Assembly (NCBI GenBank): GCA_015057585.1
Contig: SVEF01000006.1
Span: 97,065 to 161,064 of the forward strand
Direction of reading: 5' to 3'
Origin: Lachnospiraceae bacterium
GTDB lineage: Bacteria; Bacillota; Clostridia; Lachnospirales; Lachnospiraceae
Length of the DNA: 64,000 nucleotides
How positions within the stretch are numbered: the stretch's first letter is position 1; each line of letters starts with the position of its first letter. The position numbers and the translations under genes were made by a program. Shown piece by piece: positions 54,801 through 62,310 of this stretch. The notes beneath the pieces are model-generated. The model made no database searches, was not told the DNA's origin, and worked only from the letters and a program-made list of their open reading frames with translations.

Positions 54801-55517
54801 AACAATCGGGCGCTTGGCAACGTGCATCATGTTGTTTCTCATATCGTAAATGAAATATTCATGCAGTTTCTTTTTTAATTCGGAAGGCTCTAAACTGTCG
54901 ATTTCACTTAAGTGGGCACGGTAACGGTTCGAATCTTCCTGACGGTGAATCGCATCCACGGTTGCCTTTGCAGACTGGTCAAATGCCTGGATGACATTGG
55001 ATATCCAGCCGACAAAGGGAAGAAGTTCCGCTGCAGTCAGGGCAGCAGACAACCAAGGGTTGTTCTCTAAAAGAGTCTGAGCTGTCTCGTCCTTTTCAAA
55101 GTCCTTTCCGGTTTTTTTGCTGTATAAAAGAACCGCGGAGTCGAAACGGAAAAATTTAAATTTGGGGTTGATTGCCATCAGTTGCTTGCGCCAGCGCAGT
55201 AAAATAGAAAGCTTGTCAAGCGGTGCATCCGCAAAATCGTATTCAATATAGTCACAGTCCAGGCGGTCAAGTAAAAACAGCTTGCGCTCACTGACGCCGC
55301 GGATTAACTTACAGAGTTCGTTTTTGAAGCTGGTTTTTCCGATGCCGCCGATGCCGTAATAGCACAGTACCGCAAAGGTACGTTTCCAGTTTTCCGAAAA
55401 AGCACGGAATTTGCGCTCAAAGGCTTCCTGCGGATTTTCCCGGTCGGTAAAACGTTTTATGATTTGTTTGTCCTGTCCCCAGGAATCGTCTGAGATATCG
55501 ATGAATTTTCTAGCCAT
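51885..55517 (-). CDS. STAND-type NTPase with 13 kinesin-light-chain-like TPRs
   Basis: 1210 residues. The P-loop 'GIGGIGKTS' is at 55-63, a Walker-B-like 'VSFLDTYEKY' at ~235-245, and 'ILWVITGRERLYW' at ~278-290 matches the sensor strand of STAND NTPases. A winged-helix-like part follows (~385-460). From ~600 on, 13 TPR units of 42 residues run in phase, each marked by a variant of LGEEHPDT. No effector domain (nuclease, TIR, protease) is obvious at the N-terminus, residues 1-40 being short. STAND-TPR proteins act as ligand-triggered switches in defence or regulation. Promoter at 55555-55583. Confidence 0.85.
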   Translation of the reverse strand: MARKFIDISDDSWGQDKQIIKRFTDRENPQEAFERKFRAFSENWKRTFAVLCYYGIGGIGKTSFKNELCKLIRGVSERKLFLLDRLDCDYIEYDFADAPLDKLSILLRWRKQLMAINPKFKFFRFDSAVLLYSKKTGKDFEKDETAQTLLENNPWLSAALTAAELLPFVGWISNVIQAFDQSAKATVDAIHRQEDSNRYRAHLSEIDSLEPSELKKKLHEYFIYDMRNNMMHVAKRPIVSFLDTYEKYIDTVNREISMIDDDYWLRKYRDSVIQSIPGILWVITGRERLYWSDDDPIWDELPAERPLDEMTEEEKEALAGELLEQHLLGDLSLKDATYFLQQADITDPVLCEQLYKLTSGTPLFLDICVDTYHNLCVGGQTPTIENFGTDLTQLISRYLSNMSESTREMAYFLACLGSWTNDSVRQIASSLSALKSYSYTRYEEFVKHSFIIRNPDGSYYMHETVRTAAVKNADPDFANAVKQAKISALKAALEQGNTLSSNDGLQDFITILTETTYDYPEFYRLLQLAKEKFRTLSEEGTYDLLYSLSRELYLYTKENYPATGAEYIAASEYGDALRKKGLYKEAVEAIAAIPLEEMPTDVDELDWTTIKFYVAAIHFANGNSLLSKKLGEEVLETRKRLLPEDHPDLLKAMNGLAGSYQNLGFIKDALDLREKVYHSRLALLGEEHPDTLKAMHTLASSYNGLSEYKKALELRERVLELRLRILGEDHPDTNASMNNLALSYKMLGRTKEAFALQERTLENSRRILGPEHPDTIASLSNLARTYADLGDYKSSLLLLNQSVELFKKTLGEEHPKTLATMYSLALRYEDSGDWKTGLAMKEQILETRRRILGEEHPDTINSLGGVASSYEKLGNSTKAMSFKTQVYETRKRLLGEEHPDTLSALMSIAISYESMGHKQTALTIKEEIYQTQLRLYGPEHPDTLSSMHNLAVAYSQNDDEQKALELREQLVELRTRIYGEDHLSTLSSLSALADSYILTKQTEKGLALHQKIYETRLRLLGEEHPDTISSLGSLAYAHWKNQNYETALAMDKKHYESCKKIWGDDHKRTISALNSLAGAYYKAGDREKAKVLYAEVLEARQRVLGETHISTLSSMSLLASFYESYEAETRAAEILSFREKVYFGYKQVLGREHKDTNKALLTLYKLYEKLGERRKASRLAKEYKIIGEIIKNKKIQEDKYSGWNRNKASK

Positions 55518-55554
55518 GGTATCCTCCTGAAATCATTTCCTTCGTATGGCTATC

Positions 55555-55583
55555 ATTATAGCATAGGAAGGGAGAATACGCAA
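55555..55583 (-). promoter_or_regulatory. Promoter of the STAND-TPR gene
   Basis: Minus strand: TTGCGT (55583-55578), 17-base spacer, TATAAT (55560-55555) with TG at the extended -10 position. The ribosome site AGGAGG sits eight bases before the ATG. Confidence 0.8.
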
Positions 55584-55593
55584 AAAAATGAAG

Positions 55594-55622
55594 TTGAAAG
55601 ATTGGAAATAACAAGGTATACT
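55594..55622 (+). promoter_or_regulatory. Promoter of the giant glycosyltransferase gene
   Basis: TTGAAA, 17-base spacer, TATACT. Its -35 box is only ten bases from the -35 box of the divergent STAND promoter, so the two polymerases would compete or share a regulator. Confidence 0.78.
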
Positions 55623-55672
55623 TATAACATATTGTGGGGTTGTATGCCCATACGGAAAGAGGATTATGGGGA

Positions 55673-58600
55673 ATGTTGAACAAACTGAAAGAACAGATTG
55701 CAAAATGGAAAAAAGAGATTAATTTCAAAGAGCATTTTGTAAACAGCGTTTATATGCATGCGTATTACCATTGTAAGGTAAAGAAAAACGTTGCCTTTGT
55801 GGAATCGAGAACGGGAGAGGACCTGGCCGGAAATATGTTCCGGATCGTGCAGGAGCTTACAAAACGCAATCTGAAACTATATGTTACAGTGAAAAAGGGG
55901 TATGAGGAAAAGGTAGGGCGTCTTTTGCGCCTTGCGGGAGCGGAAAAGGTAACGCTGGTTCCGCTTTGTTCCCTGCGCTATTACCGCGTTCTTGCAACCG
56001 CAAAGTATTTGTTTAATGATGTGGTGTTTGACTGGAAATATATTAAAAAAGAGGGTCAGGTGTATGTGAATACCTGGCACGGAACGCCGTTAAAAAGTCT
56101 GGGCTATGATGTAAACGGAGAACAGTATCTGATGGGAAACGGCCAGAGAAACCTGATGATGGCAGACTACATTGCCATGCCAAACCGTTACTGTGCCGAG
56201 CATTTAATCAGCTGCTATCGCCTTAACAACCTGTTCCACGGAAAGATTTTATACAGCGGATATCCGCGTAACCAGGTGTTTTTTGATGATGCAAACCGTG
56301 AGACTGTCCGCAAGGCACTTGGCTTACAGGGGAAAAAGGTTTATGTCTATATGCCGACCTGGCGCGGCACGCATAACAATACCTCGACCGCATTTGTCAG
56401 AACGATGATGACGATGTTTGAATACCTGGATGCCAATTTTACGGACGAGCAGGTGTTGTATGTCAAACTGCACAACATGATGAAGGCGGAGTTAGATCTG
56501 ACCGGATTTCAACATATTAGAGAGTTTTCGACGGAATATGAGCCGTACGAGGTGTTAAACTGTGCGGATTGTCTGATTACGGATTACTCCAGTGTGTTTT
56601 TTGATTATGCCTGCACCGGACGGGATATTGTGCTTTATGTGCCGGACAAGGAAGAGTATTTTAATGGCCGGGGTATGTATATGACCATTGATGAACTTCC
56701 GTTCCCGCAGGTGGCGACACCGGCGGAACTGTTAGAGGCGATTAATTCCGGAAAGCACGCAGAGTATCCGGAGTTTATTAAGGAATATTGCACGTATGAC
56801 AGTAAGGACTGTACCGAGCGTCTGCTCCGCCATGTGATAGACGGGGAAAATATCTGTCACGAAGAGGCTGTGGTTTCCAATGGAAAGAAGAATGTGGCGA
56901 TTTATTCCGGAGATATTACACTGAAAAACGGAATTAATACCTCCATGATGAACCTGCTTTCGACTGTGGACACCTCCAAATGCAATGTGTATCTGGCGTT
57001 TTACCGGAAAACAACAAAGGCAAACTGTGATGTATTTTCAAGACTGCCTGAGGATGTCGGTATTTTTTCGGTCAGCAGTTCGTTTTTTATGACGTTAAAA
57101 GAACGTCGTTGCTATGACAGATTTTACAAAAAGAATAAGAATACGAGACATATCCGCAAGGTGCTGGACCGGATGTATCACAGAGAAATAAAGAAGCTTT
57201 TTTACGATGCGCCGTTTGACGTGCTGGTGCATTTTGAAGGCTACGGTACCGGTGATTCCATTCCATTGTTCCAGCGGTATCCGAAGACGCGTGTAATTTA
57301 TGTCCATAACGATATGCAGCAGGAAACCCTGAAAAAACGTGCCGTAAATCCGGTTGTGTTACGGGAAGCATATCAAAACTATGACAAGATTGCCATTGTG
57401 GCTCCGGACCTGGTGAAACCGACCATGGCAGTCGGTGCACCGCGCGAAAAACTGATGGTAGTCAATAACCTGCACGATGCAAAGGGAATCCGTCTGCGTG
57501 CAGAAGAGGATATTGTGTTTGAATCGGATACCGAATGCCGAACCTATCATCCGGGTGGCATCGAGGGGGTTCTTTCCTCTCCGGGGAAGAAATTTATTAC
57601 GATCGGACGCTTCTCGGGTGAAAAGGGACATCAGCGTCTGCTTAGGACATTTGATAAGTTCTGCGAGGATTTCCCGGACACACAGCTGATTATTATCGGT
57701 GGTTACGGCCATCTGTACAATAAGACACTGACTTGGGCAAGGCAGTTAAAGCACTGGCAGAATGTCACGATTATCAAATCCATCAAAAATCCGATGCCGA
57801 TTTTAAAGCGGTGTGATTTGTTTATTTTACCGTCGTATTATGAGGGACTCGGTCTGGTGCTGTTAGAGGCAGACTGCCTGGGGGTTCCGACATTTTCTAC
57901 TAAAATTGTCGGTCCGACACGCCTTTGCGAAGGCTTTGGCGGAACACTGGTGGAAAACAGTGATTATGGTATTTTACAGGGCATGTACCGTTTTATGGAT
58001 GGGAAAATCGGTCTGATGCAGATGGATTATGAGGCATACAATAAGCGTGCCATTTCGGAATTTCATTCTATGGTTTTGGAGGATAAAATGAGCGAAACAA
58101 TTTCCCCGGCATTTACACAGAACAATGTTCCGGTTGTCTTTTCGTCAAATGATGCTTTCGTGCCGGTTATGGCAACGATGATCCAGTCGATTATCGAACA
58201 GGCATCGGCAGAACATAATTATGATATTATTATTCTGACGCAGGATATCAGCATGGGCTATGAGATTAAACTTAAGTCCATGGTAAAGGATTTACCGAAC
58301 TTCAGCCTGCGTGTGGTCAATGTGGCAGCGTATGTCAGCGGCTATGATTTGTATACGGCAAACCGTGAGACGATTACTGTGGAGACATACTTCCGTCTGG
58401 TGCTTCCGGAGCTGTTGCCGGATTATAAAAAGGTATTGTATTTAGACGGTGATATGGTAGTGAATGCAGATGTTGCCGAATTGTATGAGACGGATATTGA
58501 GGAGTATCTGCTGGCGTCCTCGCGTGATGCGGACGGCATCGGAAGATGCCATATTCCGGGAGATGACAGACTGGTGTACCGTCAGAGTGTGCTGAAGATG

Positions 58601-59128
58601 AAGAATCTCGACGACTATTTCTGCGCAGGTACACTCCTTATGAATTTAGAGAAGTTCCGTGCAGAACTGCCGACCGAGAAGCTGCTCGAAGTTGCCGCAT
58701 CCCGTCACTGGGAAATGCACGACCAGGATGTGTTAAATGTCCTGTGTGAAGGAAAGGTAAAACTCGTATCAATGGCGTGGGATGTACTCCGGGATGCCGG
58801 AAACAACCGCTATATGCCGGGAGAATTGTACGAGGAATTTTTGGAATCCGAAAAGAATCCGAAAATTATTCACTACGGCGGTATGAGAAAGCCGTGGATT
58901 TACCCGGATGTGGAACGTGGGGAATATTTCTGGCGTTACGCGGGAAGAACTCCGTTCTATCAGGAAATTCTATCTCTGGTGAACGAAAATAACCCGAACA
59001 CGATGGACATGAAAGAAGTAAAGAATGTGGCATTAAAATTATTTAGGGACGGACGCATCGGATTCCGGTATGTTATTAAGTATTCGGTCGCGTGGTTGAA
59101 GTTTAAGGTGTTTGGGAAGAAGAAATAA
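55673..59128 (+). CDS. Three-domain glycosyltransferase: Glyphos_transf, GT4 and GT8
   Basis: 1151 residues from ATG 55673; GTG 55634 is in frame but lacks a ribosome site. Residues ~30-390 match CDP-glycerol:polyol glycerophosphotransferases (TagB/TagF): 'TWHGTPLKSLG' (~133), 'YMPTWRGT', 'TDYSSVFFDYA' (~303). Residues ~415-800 are a GT4: 'TIGRFSGEKGHQRLL' (~642) and 'LPSYYEGLGLVLLEAD' (~718). Residues ~815-1090 are a GT8: 'LYLDGDMVV' (metal DxD, ~921) and 'HDQDVLNV' (~1015). No membrane helix, so it works at the inner face, probably assembling teichoic-acid-like or capsule polymer repeats in one chain. Acceptor and sugars unknown. Confidence 0.85.
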   Translation: MLNKLKEQIAKWKKEINFKEHFVNSVYMHAYYHCKVKKNVAFVESRTGEDLAGNMFRIVQELTKRNLKLYVTVKKGYEEKVGRLLRLAGAEKVTLVPLCSLRYYRVLATAKYLFNDVVFDWKYIKKEGQVYVNTWHGTPLKSLGYDVNGEQYLMGNGQRNLMMADYIAMPNRYCAEHLISCYRLNNLFHGKILYSGYPRNQVFFDDANRETVRKALGLQGKKVYVYMPTWRGTHNNTSTAFVRTMMTMFEYLDANFTDEQVLYVKLHNMMKAELDLTGFQHIREFSTEYEPYEVLNCADCLITDYSSVFFDYACTGRDIVLYVPDKEEYFNGRGMYMTIDELPFPQVATPAELLEAINSGKHAEYPEFIKEYCTYDSKDCTERLLRHVIDGENICHEEAVVSNGKKNVAIYSGDITLKNGINTSMMNLLSTVDTSKCNVYLAFYRKTTKANCDVFSRLPEDVGIFSVSSSFFMTLKERRCYDRFYKKNKNTRHIRKVLDRMYHREIKKLFYDAPFDVLVHFEGYGTGDSIPLFQRYPKTRVIYVHNDMQQETLKKRAVNPVVLREAYQNYDKIAIVAPDLVKPTMAVGAPREKLMVVNNLHDAKGIRLRAEEDIVFESDTECRTYHPGGIEGVLSSPGKKFITIGRFSGEKGHQRLLRTFDKFCEDFPDTQLIIIGGYGHLYNKTLTWARQLKHWQNVTIIKSIKNPMPILKRCDLFILPSYYEGLGLVLLEADCLGVPTFSTKIVGPTRLCEGFGGTLVENSDYGILQGMYRFMDGKIGLMQMDYEAYNKRAISEFHSMVLEDKMSETISPAFTQNNVPVVFSSNDAFVPVMATMIQSIIEQASAEHNYDIIILTQDISMGYEIKLKSMVKDLPNFSLRVVNVAAYVSGYDLYTANRETITVETYFRLVLPELLPDYKKVLYLDGDMVVNADVAELYETDIEEYLLASSRDADGIGRCHIPGDDRLVYRQSVLKMKNLDDYFCAGTLLMNLEKFRAELPTEKLLEVAASRHWEMHDQDVLNVLCEGKVKLVSMAWDVLRDAGNNRYMPGELYEEFLESEKNPKIIHYGGMRKPWIYPDVERGEYFWRYAGRTPFYQEILSLVNENNPNTMDMKEVKNVALKLFRDGRIGFRYVIKYSVAWLKFKVFGKKK

Positions 59129-59146
59129 GAAGTAAAAAAGCAGTCA

Positions 59147-59174
59147 GGAGGAGTGAAAAATCACTCCTCCTTTT
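59147..59174. terminator. Bidirectional terminator after glycosyltransferase and TIR genes
   Basis: Perfect 10-bp stem GGAGGAGTGA / TCACTCCTCC with AAAA loop. TTTT follows on +; GTAAAAAAGCAG on the other side provides the T-run for the minus-strand TIR gene. Confidence 0.88.
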
Positions 59175-59191
59175 AAATGAATTAAGTTTGG

Positions 59192-59728
59192 TTATTTCTT
59201 TGCTTGTGATACCTGTACATGCTTTCTTACAATATGAAGCAAATCCTGTATCTGAGGTGAACTCTCATCAATTTTATGCACCGGTAAAACCTGGGAAGTA
59301 CTGATATAAAATTCAAATTCATCGTTTAATACAACATCTTCAAGCTGTACCGGAATAATCGTCTTTTTGTAATTGAGTGCACGTTCCACTTCCTTCGGAA
59401 CCCAGATGGATTCTTGGGCGCTTTTGGTTAACAGAAGCAAAAGACAGGAGCAATTTTTAATTGCCTTATTGATTACCTTTGCATAGTTGCTGCCTGTAGG
59501 AATATCCATAGGTGCCATCCAGGATTTGATGCCGTTTTTATGCAAAACATTGCGGATGGCTTCTGCGGTGTCTTTGTTTTTTGAACTGTAGCTGATAAAA
59601 ACATAGCCGGCATTTTTGTTTTCCGGAACGTTCTCCGGGTTGTTTTCTGATAAATCGGTATCTTTATCTGTTGGGTAAAAGAAGAAAAAGAAGATGTCCA
59701 CCTCCCTTGTTTTCATTGATTTTATCAT
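59192..59728 (-). CDS. TIR-domain protein, probable NAD-cleaving or signalling
   Basis: Up to 178 residues. A poorly conserved N-terminus with a run of five Phe is followed by a full bacterial TIR domain (~42-165): 'GYVFISYSSKNKDTAEAIRNVL', 'GIKSWMAPMDIPTGSNYA', 'SCLLLLLTKSAQESIWVPKEVERAL' pattern and 'IIPVQLEDV'. The Glu in 'WVPKEV' sits where the catalytic Glu of NADase TIRs (SARM1-type) lies. No partner effector or sensor domain is in the chain. The start is doubtful: a -10 box overlaps the first ATG, and ATG 59716 could be used leaderlessly. Confidence 0.8.
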   Translation of the reverse strand: MIKSMKTREVDIFFFFFYPTDKDTDLSENNPENVPENKNAGYVFISYSSKNKDTAEAIRNVLHKNGIKSWMAPMDIPTGSNYAKVINKAIKNCSCLLLLLTKSAQESIWVPKEVERALNYKKTIIPVQLEDVVLNDEFEFYISTSQVLPVHKIDESSPQIQDLLHIVRKHVQVSQAKK

Positions 59729-59753
59729 AGCATAACGTGTGGGAAGAAATCAA
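59724..59753 (-). promoter_or_regulatory. Likely promoter overlapping the 5' end of the TIR reading frame
   Basis: Minus strand: TTGATT (59753-59748), 18-base spacer, TATGAT (59729-59724) with TG at the extended -10 position. Transcription would begin near 59717, next to the in-frame ATG at 59716. Confidence 0.55.
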
Positions 59754-59832
59754 GATTTGCATAAACCGCATACTCTATACTTGCGCATAATCAAAAAATG
59801 AGCAGATATTATCTGTGCGTATAATCCATTTG

Positions 59833-60358
59833 TTTTTCCACATACTAACTCCACAACAAGAAACTAACAAGAAGTAGTGTAAGTATAAAACAAGGAGGAT
59901 TGTATGAAAGCAACAGGAATTGTACGTCGCATCGACGATTTGGGCCGTGTGGTCGTGCCAAAAGAAATCAGAAGGACTTTAAGAATCCGTGAGGGAGACC
60001 CATTACTGACAACATTGATAGAGTCCACAAATGCTGATAAACACAGCGTTTGTAGGACTTTTTCTTTTGAAGAAAAAAAGAGATTTAGTGATATTCGGAA
60101 GAATATGTTCGCGCTAAGTATGATTGACTTCATAGAAAGGGTTGAAAATAAACCAAAGAAAACTATCAATCAGTAAAGGAGAACAAAAAGATGAGTAGAG
60201 TTATTATTTGTGCAAATCAAAAGGGTGGCGTTGCAAAGACCACCACAACAATAAATTTAGGAGTAGGTCTTGCAAAATTAGGCAAGAAGGTTTTGTTAAT
60301 TGATAACGACCCGCAGGGTTCCTTAACAGTGGCATTAGGATATCAGGAACCGGACAGA
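59833..60358 (+). repeat. Decayed copy of the mobile-element head (pairs with 62255-62765)
   Basis: From the AbrB start to the break in parA this segment aligns without gaps to 62311-62765 at a constant 2407-bp offset. Upstream, a shared 21-base block beginning TTTTTCCACATAC is found at 59833 and 62255, there with a 15-base length change. The intact second copy continues into full parA and parB. Confidence 0.88.
59904..60176 (+). CDS. AbrB/SpoVT-type DNA-binding protein (relic copy)
   Basis: 90 residues. Residues 1-34 are the AbrB swapped-hairpin DNA-binding fold, nearly identical to SpoVT/AbrB of Firmicutes ('[20 protein letters not shown]', 'LRIREGDPL'). Residues 35-90 differ from all AbrB tails I know. 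Compared with the copy at 62311, changes are mostly conservative and the frame is intact, so it may still be expressed though its partner parA is broken. It likely regulated the element's partition genes. Confidence 0.75.
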   Translation: MKATGIVRRIDDLGRVVVPKEIRRTLRIREGDPLLTTLIESTNADKHSVCRTFSFEEKKRFSDIRKNMFALSMIDFIERVENKPKKTINQ

Positions 60359-60504
60359 GCCGTTTGTGAAGTGGCGTATGCCTGCGGGTTTAATGACGGA
60401 ATTATTTTTCTTATAAATTTAAAGAAGCGTATGGTGTGTCTCCAAGTACAGTGAAAGGAAATAAGGAAACACAGACCATACGCATTGTAACGATGGAACC
60501 ATAG
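60191..60504 (+). pseudogene. Chimeric remnant: ParA N-terminus joined to frameshifted AraC C-terminus
   Basis: Codons 1-56 encode a ParA start with the deviant Walker A ('[10 protein letters not shown]') and match the intact parA at 62598. After 'GYQEPDR' the sequence switches to an AraC-type helix-turn-helix ('[13 protein letters not shown]'). A one-base deletion then shifts frame: read in the +1-corrected frame it continues '[19 protein letters not shown]' and ends at TAG 60502-60504. In the uncorrected frame the stop is at 60452-60454. This is a deletion scar, not a working gene. Confidence 0.88.
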
Positions 60505-60542
60505 GGAACTTTGATATAGGATATTTTTCTGCTAATTTATAA

Positions 60543-62093
60543 CTATTTCCATTGAATCCAACCGGAGGATGGGGTGAGATAGGCTGTATCGTCATCCGCT
60601 AAAATATAACGGTCATTGTCATACATATCCCCGAATCCGACTTCCGCTTTATAATACAATCCGGTTTCTACATCAAGGACGCGTTCGTAACCTAAAGTCG
60701 CGTCGCTCTGTTTCTGCGATATGACATCGTATGAGGTATTTCTGGTTTCCCATGTATCCATGATCATATCACTTATCTCGTTTGCTGTATTGAAGATATA
60801 GGAGGATGTTCCCATAACTGACTTCCATTGCTGCTGTCTCTGCGACAGGAAGTTGTCGGTGAAGCTCAGGCTTGCAAGGCAGTGGTCGAGTACGGGCTGC
60901 CAGTCTAAGAACTCTTCTTCCGGTGCGGTTTCATAAATAACCGTGAATGCGGTCACAAAGCCTACATCGACAGTTCCCTTTGTATAGTCAAACATGTTCT
61001 TCAATACATAGTTACTCGTATCGGTAACCATTGCGGTAAACAGTCCTTGAATCGGTTTGCCGCTGGCTGTAGATACTGCTGTGGCATTCAGAAGATCACC
61101 GTTTAATGCGGTTGGACCGATGTTCTCCGTTACTTCAAAATTGGAATAACCATAATATTCGCCTAACGCAGAGAAGAATCCGGCGGTGGATACATCGCTG
61201 ACAACCGGGTAATTGCCGAGTGAGTTGGGATAATGCTTATTATACCAGTCGCGGGCATCCTCGGACTTAAGGGAGCCGGCACAGGAAAGGTTTAGGTACA
61301 TCTTGCGGTCCACATTCTCAGGATCATATATCTTGATGGCGTAGCTGATAAGGTCGATGATACCTTCCGGAGGAAGTCCAACTTCTACGGCCCAGCCTTT
61401 TGGTATATCCATAGAGAAATATCCGTTTGTGTCAGAGTATTTCACATATTCTACAGCAGAGCTTTCTGTCGGAGTGATGAGGACTTTGTCTGAACCGGGT
61501 TTGCCTGTAGTATTTTCTTTATTCGAAATGTCTTCTGTAGTGGAGATTCCATCGGTAAAGTATTTAACGGCATCCTCCAATGCAGCCATGGTCGTGTCGC
61601 CTTCCTCTTGGATATATTTCGCGTTAAAACTGATAAGATCGTCCCCGCATTGGTATACCAGACGCAGCGATTCAACGGTGTATTCGCCGACCTTATAAGT
61701 AAACAGTATTCCGGGAAGGGTTTTGCCGCCAATGGAGTGTTCTTTCACGGGACTGGCATCAATCAGATTCGATCCGTAACTTTCAACCATGTGACGATAT
61801 ATGGATTCTTCGAGAAATTGACTCGGTCCGATTGGGACATCCTCGTATCTCCAAATCAAAACATAGGGAATACTATCGGATTGCTCGGTGTAAATATACA
61901 GGCCGTCCTCGTCATCCCATACAGAGGAGTATTCCTTTAGGTGCTTGGTAGAAAAATTCTGTTTTTCAGATACCGCGGTTAAGTACGGAGATTCCGGTTC
62001 GGGTTCCTCATTAGACGGTGGCTGACCGTTACAACCGGTCAGAAGAGAAAGCAGCAGGAAGAGATAAATGACAGATGCAAAAATTTTCTTCAT
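60543..62093 (-). CDS. Lipoprotein of unknown function
   Basis: 516 residues. Lipobox LLTGC (lipidated Cys ~21) and an acidic Pro/Glu linker. Residues ~40-185 and ~215-420 look like two related alpha/beta domains; the second opens 'GYFSMDIPKGWAVEVG', a phrase common in surface proteins of the PsbP-like or 'peptide-in-groove' type. A C-terminal ~90 residues ('DTWETRNTSYDVISQKQSD', 'YYKAEVGFGDMYDNDRYI') end in an aromatic 'GWIQW'. No enzyme motif seen. It has its own promoter (62152-62180) and sits between the two element heads, so it is probably cargo. Confidence 0.7.
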   Translation of the reverse strand: MKKIFASVIYLFLLLSLLTGCNGQPPSNEEPEPESPYLTAVSEKQNFSTKHLKEYSSVWDDEDGLYIYTEQSDSIPYVLIWRYEDVPIGPSQFLEESIYRHMVESYGSNLIDASPVKEHSIGGKTLPGILFTYKVGEYTVESLRLVYQCGDDLISFNAKYIQEEGDTTMAALEDAVKYFTDGISTTEDISNKENTTGKPGSDKVLITPTESSAVEYVKYSDTNGYFSMDIPKGWAVEVGLPPEGIIDLISYAIKIYDPENVDRKMYLNLSCAGSLKSEDARDWYNKHYPNSLGNYPVVSDVSTAGFFSALGEYYGYSNFEVTENIGPTALNGDLLNATAVSTASGKPIQGLFTAMVTDTSNYVLKNMFDYTKGTVDVGFVTAFTVIYETAPEEEFLDWQPVLDHCLASLSFTDNFLSQRQQQWKSVMGTSSYIFNTANEISDMIMDTWETRNTSYDVISQKQSDATLGYERVLDVETGLYYKAEVGFGDMYDNDRYILADDDTAYLTPSSGWIQWK

Positions 62094-62151
62094 TTTGATA
62101 CTCCTTTTCTTTGGTTATTTGCCAATAGAGACTTGCTATTAACTACACTTC

Positions 62152-62180
62152 ATTATACTACAAAGTCATTTGATATTCAA
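62152..62180 (-). promoter_or_regulatory. Promoter of the lipoprotein gene
   Basis: Minus strand: TTGAAT (62180-62175), 17-base spacer, TATAAT (62157-62152). The remainder of 62094-62310 holds the repeated TTTTTCCACATAC block and no further gene. Confidence 0.8.
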
Positions 62181-62310
62181 GGGATGCAGGTTGGAAGGAG
62201 GGAAACATCGAAATCTGTATAAGTGGAATTAAACTGCTGTGCATAATACTTCTTTTTTTCCACATACTAACTCCAAACTTGATAAACAAGGTAATGGAGG
62301 AAATAAAATT

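Noticed and set aside
51885..59728. STAND, glycosyltransferase and TIR as one defence operon
   Set aside because: They are on different strands with separate promoters and terminators, and the large transferase has no defence signature. Kept as separate observations.
59813..59853. Attachment site (attL) of the element
   Set aside because: A shared block (TTTTTCCACATAC...) precedes both AbrB copies, but it belongs to the duplicated head. Without the far end or an integrase gene it cannot be called an att site.
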